Shown piece after piece: positions 12,280-23,546 of a DNA stretch of 64,000 nucleotides. A program made the translations under genes and the position numbers. Position 1 is the stretch's first letter, and each line of letters begins with the position of its first letter. This DNA is from Maratus speciosus (Eukaryota; Arthropoda; Arachnida; Araneae; Salticidae): assembly GCA_963932465.1 (NCBI GenBank), contig OZ010795.1, forward strand, positions 522,231,451 to 522,295,450, written 5' to 3'. Under the pieces are notes generated by a model. The model was not told the origin of the DNA. It saw only the letters and a program-made list of their open reading frames with translations, and made no database searches.

Positions 12280-14333
12280 CAGGGTGATTCAAAACTTATC
12301 GTTCAAATTTCGTGGGGAGGTAGGGAATACGTCAAGAAACCGATTTTACATAGGAAAGTATGTCCGCAAATGTACGCATGTAGAAGGCGCTGTATGTACC
12401 CAAACTTGCATTGTGTCCCAATCATTACTTTGACTTTCCTAAAGCTATTATTATTTCTTCTACTCTTTCCACTTCTCATTTGAACTGCCACGAAGCCTTT
12501 TACATCTTTAAAAACTCCAAAAATCTCGTTAATGACTTTTATTCAACGCCTTCATTATCTGACGCCTGGAAACTTCTTATTTAATTTTGTGCTTTCCGGT
12601 TCTTTCAAACTTTATTTTTCCTAATTGGTTTGTATTTTACTTTTTGTTTTCATTTTTTTTTTACATATTTTTTGCTAGTTTCTTTTATTCTTAGTTTTTA
12701 ACTTCCTTCGCTCATAAATTTTTAAATTTTGGTTTCAAATCACAATTCTTAAACGTTATTAACGAGATTTTTGGAGTTTTCAAGCATGTAAAAGGCTTCG
12801 TGGAAGTCCAAATAAAAACCCTGCCGGCTCGACCTATAGGCGCAGGTAGATTTTGAAGTTAAGTACTCATTTCAACAATAAAAACTAAATCCTGATTACA
12901 GATAACCCAAGTTTAACAATTTTATCTGGCCGCTTTTGACGAGTATTTAATTTCATTTTAATACAAGAGCTGATTTTTTCATACCATATTAAGGTATTAT
13001 TCATAAAATATTTCTCCATTCTCAACAACTCGAAATTTACTGACACATTTTCAGATTCATTTTTAAAAGGATAAGTATGAAAGTTGCTACGTGATTTTTA
13101 AAGAAGTTCTTTTCCAACACAATTGCTCCGAGAAATTCGGTTCAAAATGCCTACTTTGACATCATTTTTTGAAATATATTCTGCCTTTATCAAAAACTCG
13201 ACCATTATGGCCCATTACGGCACATTACATAGTTTCTGAATAAGTGAACCTACCAACTGGATGCGTTTGAAAGGAAAAATGAATTTAAAAATGATTCAGA
13301 AAATAAGCAGTTTGAATTTGAGTAATACGCTATTTCTTTTTTCAACTTCTATGTATTTTTAATTTGTTTTTGCTCCAATCAAGAACTTGTGAACATAAAA
13401 GTTGTAGATAATATTCAGAAGATTTGTAATAAATTTAAGCGAACTGAATATCTTGAGAATTAACGAAGTTATGGATTTTGTTCTTCATCAACAATCCCCC
13501 CCCCCCCCATTTTTCCCCAGTAAATATAGGTCCTATCAAAAACTTGTCAATATAAAATTGTAGATAATATTAAGAAAATGTACAATAAATTTAATTGGAT
13601 TTGATATCTTGAGAATTGACGAAGTTATGAATTTTTTCTCCCCAAAACGCTATTTTATTCGCCCCTTGAGCCCATTTTTAATTTTAGCAAAAATTTGGCA
13701 TACATAAATTTTTGGCCTTTTTTTAGAAGTAATAAAAACTTTAAATTGAGTCGATGTGTATTAAGAATGATGATATGATAATGATTTGATATGAATTAAG
13801 GAGTTATGGGGTTTTTCATTTTTTCAAAAAACCTCTCCCTATCTCCATCCCCTTGGTTCGGTTTTGCCCATTAACGAAATTGACCGAGATTTTATGCCCA
13901 TTGATTTTATGTATCAATTTGGAAAAGATTTGTGCATAAGTATGGAAGTTATCGTGTCCATAAAAAATTTATATAAATAGATAGATAGATAGATTGATAG
14001 ATAAAGTTTTTTTACTGGGGGTGATTTTGGGTTCTATGGGCCACGATCGGTGTAGATCAGCAAAAATTTTTCGAGATTCCAAAATAGGGAGAATGTAATA
14101 GGAAGTATTTCATACGAAATCTACATAATTAGAAGAGGAAATAGAAGATGAGATAATACTAGCTTTAGGGAAATCAAAACAATGATTGGGACGCAATGGA
14201 AGGTTGGGTACACACAGCGCCCTCTACATACGCAGGCGTACATTTGCGGACATACTTTCCTATATAAAATAGGTTTCCTGATGTATTCCCTACCTCCCCA
14301 CGAAATTTGAACGATAAGTTTTGCATCACCCTG
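12280..14333. mobile_element. 2.05-kb element with about 200-bp terminal inverted repeats
   Basis: It begins CAGGGTGATTCAAAACTTAT and ends with the inverse (ATCACCCTG), flanked by TATA on both sides. The left arm 12280-12480 matches the complement of 14120-14333, including CGTGGGGAGGTAGGGAATAC and TAGGAAAGTATGTCCGCAAA. The interior (12484-14120) holds another inverted pair (CCACGAAGCCTTTTACAT at 12489 and its inverse near 12790) and part of a dispersed repeat (13360-14120) also found inverted near 61690-62800. I see no transposase, so this is probably a non-autonomous DNA transposon with nested insertions. Confidence 0.7.
13360..14136. repeat. Dispersed hairpin-ended repeat, copy 1
   Basis: It contains AAGTTGTAGATAATATT blocks, CCTCCATCCC-like text, GGGTTCTATGGGCCACGATCG and a terminal hairpin with GGAAGTATTTCATACGAAATC. 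The same order of blocks appears inverted at about 61690-62800, and the terminal hairpin is related to the AGGTAGCTTT hairpins at 40108 and 42290. Non-coding. Confidence 0.55.
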
Positions 14334-16425
14334 TATATCACCAGCGAGAAAGTTCGAGCTAAGCTCGGTTAAAATTAGCGTTGTGTTCAATTCGATATAA
14401 GCATAAATTCTCGCTGTATTATTGCTGTAATACATTTTATTTTATAACAGCCATTCAAAATTCCTTCATTTTCTGGAAGCCAATTCTTCCACAAAATTTC
14501 ACCAAATTTCTCGGCATTCTTTCATTTGCCGTCAATCATGAATTTTTTCATTGGTAATCTTGAAAGCCAATTTTTCCGCCGAATGACGACAAAATTCCCT
14601 CAAATATCGCCAACTTTGCTACTTCGTTTACTGCCAACTGTTCAACAACTGAATGGTTGTTTGAACAGTCATTCTCATTGAAATGCATTACCCTATAGTG
14701 ACCAGAATATGACCAACTAATCGAATTTTCTAGAACAGGTGACCTAGCCAAATGGTTTGATAGTAATCGAAAACAGTAGGATACAAAATTTAGTCAAACA
14801 TTTTAGAGTCGTGTAACAGACAAACTTTGCACACATACAAGATTTGCTCGTATTACAATATTGAATAAAAAATGAATATTTTATGCGTGGCATAGAGAAA
14901 GTATAAGATTAACGGAAAATTGCGTTGCTGTCAAACACATATAAAGAATTTGAGAGATCCTAATAATCTCAAAATTATTTTTATTTTTATCTTGTAGCGA
15001 ATCGATTCATTTCTGAAAGTAACTGTTTTTTGACATCAAAATCTGTATGCAAATCTAAGAATGCCTAACCCTTTTCGATATTTGTAATTTTACTAATGCT
15101 TTTAAGGAATATTTTCTTGTGTGACAAACATACTTGCAATCTAAATTTAGTTTTTATTTTCGTATTGAATTTTTGTTACATCTTTAAATTGGTTTGTAAC
15201 AATTATTAGTAGAAAGTTTAAGAAGTTTTTGTCATAGACTTTCAATACATTGTTGTGTTTAATTTTATATCATACATTCATTATTTAATTGTTAATGTAT
15301 ATTAATACTATCTCAAACCGACAAAATAATATCGTATTTATAACACTTGATGAATATTGTAGCCGACGAAAAAATGTGAAAATATTTGTTTGGAGCATAT
15401 AGTTATTTGTGTTATTTTAAGAAGGAAAATACCATTGAAATAAATTCAGGAAAAGAATTCTTACAAGTTTCTTCTTATTGTAAACTTTGAGAAGCAGATT
15501 TTTTGTCAGAATTTGAAATGTAACTTTTTATCGCACAATTTTTTCTTTCCTCTATTTCACAGATCACTATCATTTTGCTTTTCTGAGACAACGATCAGAT
15601 GCATCAATAACGTCTCAGTTTTTGAGTACAGGGTTTATGGTAAAGTTCACTTGAAGTTTCATGTTTTACCATAATGCATTTTTTCTGTAGCTGTTTTGCA
15701 CATATTCAGATAAAATTAGTAAATAGAATATATATACACATATATATATGTATGTATGTGTGTATGTATTTATATATATATATGTATTGGTGACAGTATT
15801 TTTATTTAATGAATATTTCAACAGTAATATACAGACTTATTAAATACTTTTCTTTATTAAATTTTGAAGATTTGTTTAAATTTCCCCTCTGTTATGTATC
15901 TAAACACGTTGCCTAAAAAACATCAAATTAATTTATAAGTATCTAACTAATATTTCAACTTTCAGGTTTTAGCTTTATCCATTTTTTTCTGTAGCTATTT
16001 TGCATATATTTGAGATAGAATGTATAAAATGGATATGATATACAATATGCGTGAGTGTGTGTGTTTCTATCTGTCTACATATATATTACACATTCACAAA
16101 TTTGTTGGTGATTTGTAATGGTTTATAATGGTTACATAAATATATTTATCTATTTATATATATATAATAGTAATATGTACTGTATATTTACTCTATGGAT
16201 AAAGCTGTCGTGAAAATTTTAGCGCCATATTTGGCGACTTAACTCGCTTTTGGCGTGAAATAAACAAATAAAAATGTAATAATAAAAAATTAAAAGTATA
16301 AAAAAGTATATAAAATATGATTTTAACAGAGAAATTTTATCGGTTCTCTAACTTTTATGTATAGGGCTACAAAACGCACCAGGTCTCGATGCTAGGTGCG
16401 AGCAACACCAAAAGTGGTTCCCTTG
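14334..16425. other. Intergenic; no gene identified except an exon-like segment
   Basis: AT-rich sequence with TATG/TGTA microsatellites near 15730-15790 and 16050-16160. A minus-strand 67-residue frame at 14548-14751 has no motif. The only notable part is the exon-like segment at 15588-15639, listed separately. Confidence 0.45.
15588..15639 (+). other. 52-nt exon-like segment, copy 1 of 4
   Basis: Preceded by a pyrimidine-rich stretch ending TTCTGAG and followed by GTAAAGTT, like an acceptor and donor splice site. One frame is open and reads QRSDASITSQFLSTGFM. Copies of exactly the same length lie at 56287, 57513 and 58532 on the same strand. Either a duplicated small exon of an unidentified gene or part of a diverged repeat; I cannot decide from sequence alone. 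Confidence 0.35.
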
Positions 16426-16704
16426 TTAGTTATCCCGTCGACCAATTTCGCCAAATTATATAAATCGCTAAAACACTCGCCAAATTATACAAATTGACAT
16501 AATTTTTATTTTAAATAACGAAAGAACAAATAAATTAGTATAAAATTAATAAATATACAAATAAAACGTCGAAATAAAAATCACTTGATGACATAAACAC
16601 GTGTAACTTGCTTACAGGCAAGTGAATGTGACATTTACGATCAACCATTATTGGCATTTAATCTTATAGTTTGGCGATAGATTTTTGGTCGACGGGATAA
16701 CTAA
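16426..16704. mobile_element. MITE with TTAGTTATCCCGTCGACC ends (left-arm copy 1)
   Basis: 279 bp with inverted ends TTAGTTATCCCGTCGACC. Its partner in the right arm of the large palindrome is 47492-47770, also 279 bp. A related pair is 17859-18127 and 46101-46370. No coding capacity. Confidence 0.8.
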
Positions 16705-17858
16705 GTACCATTTATTTACTATTTTCACTGCTGAAACAATAAAACTGATGGAATTTTTTTAATATATTAAAATACTCGTACAATTCCTTGTAATAATTAA
16801 TAAATGTGATTTATTAAGTAACAAATACCCTTACATGATTTAATCATAATTGCTTGGATAACATAGAATATTGCAACGATATTTAAATCCGTGATCACCA
16901 TTTCTTTCTCTGATTAAAAATAGGAATATTTAATGTTTAAGGAAGATCGGCTTTTTTTTTCTTCTTCTTCTGCTTGGTTCGGGCGATATTAAAAACAAAT
17001 ATTTTACCGGTAACAGTAAATTAATCAAAAATAGCTGCTTCAAGTCAGTTATGAGAACTGCAGTTTGATAAAAATCAAATTTTAATTTTAAAACGTGTAT
17101 ATGAAACCAAGCTATTTTTACATAAATACGGGACGTTCAAAAAAGAATAACAGAACCGGCATTTTTCAAGAATGAACCAAACGATCAAGGTAAACAATAA
17201 ATAATTTAGCTAATGTTAAAAATATGTGTAATACTAAAATGCTACAATTTGTGTAAAATAGCCTTTTAAATCGAAGAAAAATGAACAATATTTATAAATA
17301 TTCTAATATAAATATTTAATTTATTACATGAAAATACGATCAAAGATTCTGAAACCTCGACGATGAGAAACAAGCTTCTATCTGGGCAAGGTATAAATGT
17401 AAACAAAGAGCACGTTGTGAAGTTTTGGTTCAGTGTTTGAAGTTGGATCCGACTTCACTTTTTCGGCGAAATGCGCGGGCCGTTATATATCATAGTAGGC
17501 TATGGCCATGCTTAAGCCAAGACGCCCTTATCATAAAACAGACTTGACAATCCGGAGAAAGTCTATGGGTGAAAATGTCCCCGATAATTGCCAACTTATT
17601 AGCTGACTTTGTCCCGTAAGTTACGCCACCTGGTGTATACTCCTCGTAATACTCCATAAACAAAAATATAAAAATATATAGTAAAAAATTGAAAATGTTG
17701 TGTTATTGGCAAAATTGTATAAAATATTTTTCGAATTCCAGTAAAATAAAGGCGTAAAAAAAATATTTCGCACAATTATGTACTGGCTTTAAAAAATAAA
17801 ACATATCAAAAATGAAGATTTAAATATAAGATTTATTGATATTTTTTCAGAGTACGTG

Positions 17859-18127
17859 TTAGTTATCCGGTCGACCAATTTCGCCAAATTATATAAATCG
17901 CCAAACTACTCGCCAAGTTCTACAAATTGACACAATTTTTTATTTTAAATAACGAAAAAACAAATAAATTAGTATAACATTAATAAAAATACAAATAAAA
18001 CGTCGAAATATTGGTTTTATTGGCCATTATTGGCATTTAATCTTAAAATTAATTAATTTATGGCAAACCATTATTGGCATTTAATCTTACAATTTGTCGA
18101 CAGTAATTCGGTCGACGGGATAACTAA
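17859..18127. mobile_element. MITE with TTAGTTATCC...GTCGACC ends (left-arm copy 2)
   Basis: 269 bp with inverted ends (TTAGTTATCCGGTCGACC here) and internal AAACGTCGAAATATTGG and ATTATTGGCATTTAATCTTA. Partner copy at 46101-46370 in the right palindrome arm. Confidence 0.78.
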
Positions 18128-19059
18128 CAAGTACCATTTTCAGTATGTAGGGCTTTGCGGATTATTTTTTTAAAATCTTGGCACAATTTGGGCTTCAGAA
18201 AGAGCGATTTGGTGCCGATTGATATAAACAGTTATGAAAACAAAACTTATGAACTGTCAGCTTGTTTTATAAGAATTTACGGCACAGATGCCCCATATTG
18301 GCACGATTTTTTTCGGACGCCAATTTTGCGAAAACCTCGTTACCATATCATCTATATCCGGATAACCCTATCAAGCAAAATAACGACACTTTGGTGCCAG
18401 TTAAGCATCCGGTGCGTATATGACATTGGCGCCAGAAACAAATCGCGCCAATATGACATCTGTGCCGAATTTACATGTATAAATTTAGTTTCTAGATATT
18501 ATTATTGTTTTTTATATACGATTTGTTTATATTTGTATGTAAAATAGATAAATGCCTTTTTTATATTAAATAAATTGTACAAATATTGGAAAATATTGCT
18601 TCTTTATGTGAAACAGTGAATATGCTTCCAGAAATTATGTTGCCAAATTTTCTTCTCTCGCCAAGGCCCCTATACTTGAAAAATACCGATTTATTATTAT
18701 ATAATGTAGTATTAGCTAATGTTCTGTAATCTATTCCACAGTTAAAGTTGACTGGAAAAACGCGATGCTGGATTAATGTGGTATCAAGTATACGGTTTAA
18801 AAATAAAAGTCCTTCCGGCCAGTGCCGGGAGGAAGAGTTAGCTTTCATAATCCTTATTTAAAAAAAGCCAACTTATATCATGCAAACACACGAAGCTCAA
18901 TTTAGTGGAAACCGAATATAGGAGATTCAATACTAATTTTTATCAATATAATGAATGAGAATTTCGCGAAATTAGTCAGCTTTATCCAAGCTGCTTTTCT
19001 TTAAAGTAACTTATATTTGGCTGCCAAATTCGGCAATTTCTTAAAGTGCCTGTCATTTT

Positions 19060-21408
19060 AAGACAACATGGTGGATGAGGCTAACCAGTGAACTTGGTCG
19101 AGACCTTAGTAATGCCTGTACATATGCTCACTCACATCGGAATCGGTTAATATATAGGAGTGCTGTCGCATGGAAAAAAATCAGATTTTTCAAAATGTCA
19201 CCCACAATAGAAATTGAAACTGCTATATCTGAGCCCTTTTTTAAGGTAAAGACAAACAAAAAATGCTCCTGAATCCTTATATCAAGATCAAATACTTAAG
19301 AAAGAAACCTTTTTCAATTTCTAATTTTTTTGCACCTCACTTTAAATATATATATATATTTTAATTTAATGGCTGCCATTTTGAAACAAGATGGCTGATG
19401 AATCTGGCCAGCGAACTTGGTCGAGGTGTTGATGTATACTATCCACATGCATTCTTACATCGAAATAGGCGAATACGTGTGTTATCGCGTGACAAATACA
19501 AGATCGTTTCAAAATGTTAGCCATGCTAGAAATTCAAAGTGCTATAAATCAACCATTTTTTTAAGATATCAACAAAAGAACAAATTTTCAGAAACAAAAA
19601 CTGCTCCGGAATCTTTGTATCAAGGCCAAACACATAAAAAAAATCTTTTTCATTTTCCAATTTTTTAATACCTCATTTTGAATTTTAAATTAAATTTTTT
19701 TTTAAATGGCAACCCTTTTGAAACAAGATGGCGAATGAAACTGGCCAACGAACTCGGTCGAGACATTGGTATGTACTATGTACAGTACAAGTTAAATCCA
19801 AATAGGTTCATAAATACGCCTGTTATCGCGTGACAAAAATCAGGTCGTTTTAAAATGTCAGCCACAAGAGAAATTCAAAATGCTATTACTCAGCCATTTT
19901 TTTTTAGATATAGACGGAAGAAAAACTGTTCCGGAATCTTTGTATTAAGGTCAAACACATACAAAAAAAAATCTTTTTCATTTTCCAATTTTTTGGTATC
20001 TCATTTAATTTTTTTTATTTTTTAATTTTTTTAAATGGCCGCCATTTTGAAACAAGATGGCGGATGAAGCTGGCCAACGAACTCGGTCGAGATATTTGTA
20101 TGTACTATGTACACACCAAGGTACATCCAAGTCGGTTCATATATACGCCTGTTATTACGTGAGAAATTTCAGGACGTTTCAAAATGTCAGCCACGCTAGA
20201 AATTCAAAATGCTATAACTCAGCCATTTCTTAAGATATAGACGAAACAAAAACTGCTCCCGAATCTTTTTATCAAGGTCAAACACATAAGAAGAAAATAT
20301 TTTTTCAATGTTCAATTTTTGGTACCACATTTCAAATTTAAATTTTTCTTAAAAATTTAAATGGCCGCCATTTTTAAACAAGATGGCGGGTGAAGCTGGT
20401 CAACGAACCCGGTCGAGACATTGGTATGTACTATGTACAGACCAAGTTACATCCAAATAGGTTCATAAATACGCCTGTTATCGCGTGACAAAAATCAGGT
20501 CGTTTTAAAATATCAGCCACAAGAGAAATTCAAAATGCTATTACTCAGCCATTTTTTTTTTTTAGATATAGACGGAAGAAAAACTGTTCCGGAATCTTTG
20601 TATTAAGGTCAAACACATACAAAAAAAATCTTTTTCATTTTCCAATTTTTTGGTATCTCATTTAATTTTTTTAATTTTTTAATTTTTTTAAATGGCCGCC
20701 ATTTTGAAACAAGATGGCGGATGAAGCTGGCCAACGAACTCGGTCGAGATATTTGTATGTACTATGTACACACCAAGGTACATCCAAGTCGGTTCATATA
20801 TACGCCTGTTATTACGTGAGAAAAATCAGGACGTTTCAAAATATCAGCCACGCTAGAAATTCAAAATGCTATAACTCAGCCATTTCTTAAGATATAGATG
20901 AAACAAAAACTGCTCCTGAATCTTTTTATCAAGGTCAAACACATAAGAAGAAAATATTTTTTCAATTTTCAATTTTTGGTACCACATTTCAAATTTAAAT
21001 TTTTCTTAAAAATTTAAATGGCCGCCATTTTTAAACAAGATGGCGGGTGAAGCTGGTCAACGAACCCGGTCGAGACATTGGTATCTACTATGTATAAACG
21101 AAGTTACATCCAAATCGGTTCATAAATACGCCTTTTATCGCGTGACAAAATTCAGGACGTTTCAAAATGTCAGCCACGCTAGAAATTCAAAATGCTATAA
21201 CTCAGCCATTTTTTAAGATATAGACGAAACAAAAACTGCTCCGAAATCTTTCTATAAAGGTCAAATACATAAGAAAAAAATATTTTTCCATTTTCAATTT
21301 TTTGGTACCACATTTCAAATTTAAAATTTTTAAAAACATTTTAAATGGCCGCCATATTGAAACAAAATGGCGGATGAAGCTGGCCAACGAACTCGGTCGA
21401 GAGATTGG
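19060..21408. repeat. About 330-bp satellite array, left of the Polinton
   Basis: Seven monomers spaced 326-337 bp, marked by AACAAGATGGCGGATGAAGC at about 19388, 19725, 20053, 20381, 20709, 21037 and 21363; the first is most diverged. Each monomer also carries AACGAACTCGGTCGAGA, ACGCCTGTTATCGCGTGAC and ATGGCCGCCATTTTGAAAC. The Polinton is inserted in the last monomer, which resumes after 39970. Short frames here are repeat artefacts. Confidence 0.88.
21403..21408. other. Target-site duplication GATTGG, left copy
   Basis: Identical to 39970-39975. Six base pairs is the usual duplication size for Polinton integrases. The intact satellite reads GACATTGGTATGTACTATG at this position in other monomers, so the insertion point is clear. 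Confidence 0.92.
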
Positions 21409-22214
21409 AGTAGTATATGGGGCCTACTCTGGAACACTTTTCATACTCCACTAAATAGAAATATTTAACGATTTTTGTAAGATTTTGCTCAAAAAAATTG
21501 CCTGTTAAAATATCGAGGATGTAACGATTTTATTACGATTTATCGAGCAAATAATGATAAAAAATTGTATGATTTGCATTGGTTGGATATTTTTATTTTT
21601 TCTACAAAATTATGTAAAGAAGAAGTTTTAAGAAAGGGTTATAAAGAATCAAATAAACGGGATAATAACGTAATCAATTTAGATTAAATAATGATCATTT
21701 TTAAATGCTAATATTTAATTATTATTGTGATGAAAAATTTTGACAGACGTCCTTTTTTAATAGTCTATCAATTGCTAATAAACAACCTTCCTCTAGGATA
21801 ATCTTGATAGGAAAAGCAAAGAGCAGCGTTATATAATAAGTTATCGGCATTATAACCAATCCTAAAATCTTTAGTTGCATTAAAAGCTATAGAATAGTAT
21901 AAGTTATTATCTCCGGGAATATAAATATGAAAATATTCTTTTGTTTCTGTTATTATATTCCAATTGTCATCACATTTACTTTCTATCCAAAAATAAACAC
22001 CAGGTTGAGAAAATTTAGAGGCTTGATCCATTTTATATATTTTAGCGGTGAAAGTTAATTTTATTGTATCATTGAAACTATGAAATATAGTATAATTATT
22101 AGAGTTATCGATGCTATGATTTGTAATAACGGGGTCAAATTTAAAATAATGAAAGGTAGGCGAAAGACAATTAAACAGTAAAGTACTTATGACAAAATAT
22201 TGTAACATTTATTT
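21409..22214. repeat. Polinton left terminal inverted repeat
   Basis: Pairs with 39164-39969 without indels; the two coordinates sum to 61378 across the whole repeat. It contains a full copy of the 146-residue secreted-protein gene, and homology stops within about 8 bases upstream of that gene's ATG. Confidence 0.93.
21768..22208 (-). CDS. Predicted secreted protein, left inverted-repeat copy
   Basis: 146 residues with a clear N-terminal signal peptide (MLQYFVISTLLFNCLSP, hydrophobic residues 2-16, likely cleavage near 17). The mature part is beta-rich in appearance, with N-glycosylation sequons (NYT, NDT, NAT) and two cysteines outside the signal (about 79 and 132) that could form a disulphide. 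No family recognised. The start is in TAAATAAATG context like other genes of the element. The same protein is encoded at 39170-39610 in the other repeat, so the element carries two copies, both reading outward. Possible roles are a virion envelope or host-directed secreted factor; function unknown. Confidence 0.8.
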   Translation of the reverse strand: MLQYFVISTLLFNCLSPTFHYFKFDPVITNHSIDNSNNYTIFHSFNDTIKLTFTAKIYKMDQASKFSQPGVYFWIESKCDDNWNIITETKEYFHIYIPGDNNLYYSIAFNATKDFRIGYNADNLLYNAALCFSYQDYPRGRLFISN

Positions 22215-22274
22215 AGAAAAAAATTGGACGTCAAATAAAGGATATAATCCTTCGGCTTAAAATTGAAATGTTAA
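22215..22274 (-). other. Short spacer inside the left repeat edge
   Basis: 60-bp gap where the two ends of the element stop matching; AT-rich, and includes the stop of the next repeat protein at its right edge. Confidence 0.5.
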
Positions 22275-22772
22275 TTAAAAACCGTTGATATATGATATCC
22301 ATTCCCAGTCAACTTTATCATTAAATTCTTTTAAAAAATCTTCGGATAAGACCTGATGATAGGAGATCCCTTCCCAGTCAACTTTATTTTTAAATTCTCT
22401 AATAAAATCTTCTGATAGTGTCTGATGAAATGATATATAACACCAGTCAACATGATTTTGAAATTCTCTAATAAAATCTTCGGATAATGTCTGATGAAAT
22501 GATATACACCGCCACTCAACTTTATTTTGAAATTCTCTAATAAAATTTTCTGATAATTTTTCATTCTGTGATATACAGTTCCAATTAAGTTTATCCTTAA
22601 ATTTTCTTATAAATTCAATGGGCAATTTCATAATATTTTTACTTAAATGAAGATCAATTTTATTCATATATAATGAAATAAATGTATGAAATGTTTTATG
22701 ATGGGATAAATTGATAAATAAATCTTTATATTTATGAATTATAATATCGTCTAATCTTTGAGCCGACCCCAT
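22275..22772 (-). CDS. LSE/DW short-repeat protein 1
   Basis: 165 residues. After a 50-residue lead (MGSAQRLDDIIIHKYKDLF...) come about five repeats of 24 residues with the pattern LSE-x-FI-REF-x-x-x-(V/L)-D/E-W-x-x-IS-x-x-Q. Neighbouring repeats are very alike at DNA level (AAATTCTCTAATAAAATCTT recurs), so copy number can change by recombination. Similar short repeats occur in proteins of large DNA viruses, where roles are mostly unknown; I do not recognise a named domain. The start is in TATATAAATG. It is 29 bp downstream of a second protein with the same repeat, so the pair likely arose by duplication. Confidence 0.75.
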   Translation of the reverse strand: MGSAQRLDDIIIHKYKDLFINLSHHKTFHTFISLYMNKIDLHLSKNIMKLPIEFIRKFKDKLNWNCISQNEKLSENFIREFQNKVEWRCISFHQTLSEDFIREFQNHVDWCYISFHQTLSEDFIREFKNKVDWEGISYHQVLSEDFLKEFNDKVDWEWISYINGF

Positions 22773-22800
22773 TTATATAGAAGCATTTTTATAAACACTT

Positions 22801-23529
22801 TTATTTTTCGTCTTTATTTAAAAGCAGTCGCAATTCATTAATAAATCGAATTAAAATATTTTTTAATTCCAAAACTTCATCTATTAATCTTTCTCTATGA
22901 GGTTCTTCTTCTTCATAATAATGGCCAAATTTTTTATTTAATTCACCAAGTTGAACGGAAAGAATTTTTTTCCATTTATCGTTATAAAAATTATCTGGTA
23001 ATTGATCAAACTTATATTCAATGAGATTACAAAAATCGAGTTTATGCATATATTTTTCTAAAAACCTTTCACCAAATGTTTGAAAGCGGGTTATTAGCAA
23101 CCAATTCAATCCTTCTTCTAATGTGCACATAGTGTTTTCTGAAAGTTGTTGGAATCTGGATACTTTATGTAAATCTAATTTTTCATGATAGGTTTGAATA
23201 AATTCGTCACTTAAGGTTTGATATTGAGAAATAACAACCCAATTTATATAATTCGAATGTTTTAATATAAATTCTTCAGACAGCTTTTGATTTTTAGAAA
23301 CTAAATTCCAATCTAATTCTTCTTTGTACTTTTCGATAAATTCTTCCGAAAGTTTTTGAAAAATGCATATAACATTCCATTCAATATAATCTATGAGCTC
23401 TTCCATAAAACATTCGGATAATACTGAATATCTACAAACTAACTTCCAATTGAGTTGATCCTTCAAATTTCGTAGGACATCTTCGGATAAATTTTTCGTT
23501 TTAGAAAATTCGTCCCAGTTGATATCCAT
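22801..23529 (-). CDS. LSE/DW short-repeat protein 2
   Basis: 242 residues with seven or so repeats of about 24 residues from the N-terminus (IEWNVICIFQKLSEEFIEKY, LDWNLVSKNQKLSEEFILKH, INWVVISQYQTLSDEFIQTY). The last 70 residues are different and highly charged (EEEEPHRERLIDEVLELKNI), probably a helix or coiled coil. Repeats here are more diverged than in the neighbour at 22275, suggesting it is the older copy. The regular spacing of W, IS, LSE and FI suggests stacked helices forming a solenoid that binds another protein. Start TTAAATG. Function unknown; located after the fibre gene, in the structural half. Confidence 0.75.
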   Translation of the reverse strand: MDINWDEFSKTKNLSEDVLRNLKDQLNWKLVCRYSVLSECFMEELIDYIEWNVICIFQKLSEEFIEKYKEELDWNLVSKNQKLSEEFILKHSNYINWVVISQYQTLSDEFIQTYHEKLDLHKVSRFQQLSENTMCTLEEGLNWLLITRFQTFGERFLEKYMHKLDFCNLIEYKFDQLPDNFYNDKWKKILSVQLGELNKKFGHYYEEEEPHRERLIDEVLELKNILIRFINELRLLLNKDEK

Positions 23530-23546
23530 TTAATAATGGACATATT

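Larger units (their letters stand above)
16426..18800. repeat. Large interrupted palindrome, left arm (outer part)
   Basis: Matches the reverse complement of about 45200-47770 in order: MITE, ACTGCTGAAACAATAAAACT, CTTACATGATTTAATCATAA, TTCTGAAACCTCGACGATGA, the second MITE, and the CTCGCCAAGGCCCCTATACT block. The arms differ by scattered substitutions and indels. The short frames here (for example 18155-18547) are not supported as genes. Confidence 0.8.

Noticed and set aside
18155..18547. 130-residue frame in the left palindrome arm
   Set aside because: The right arm copy does not keep the frame; it contains internal inverted TTGGCGCGATTTTTTTC repeats.
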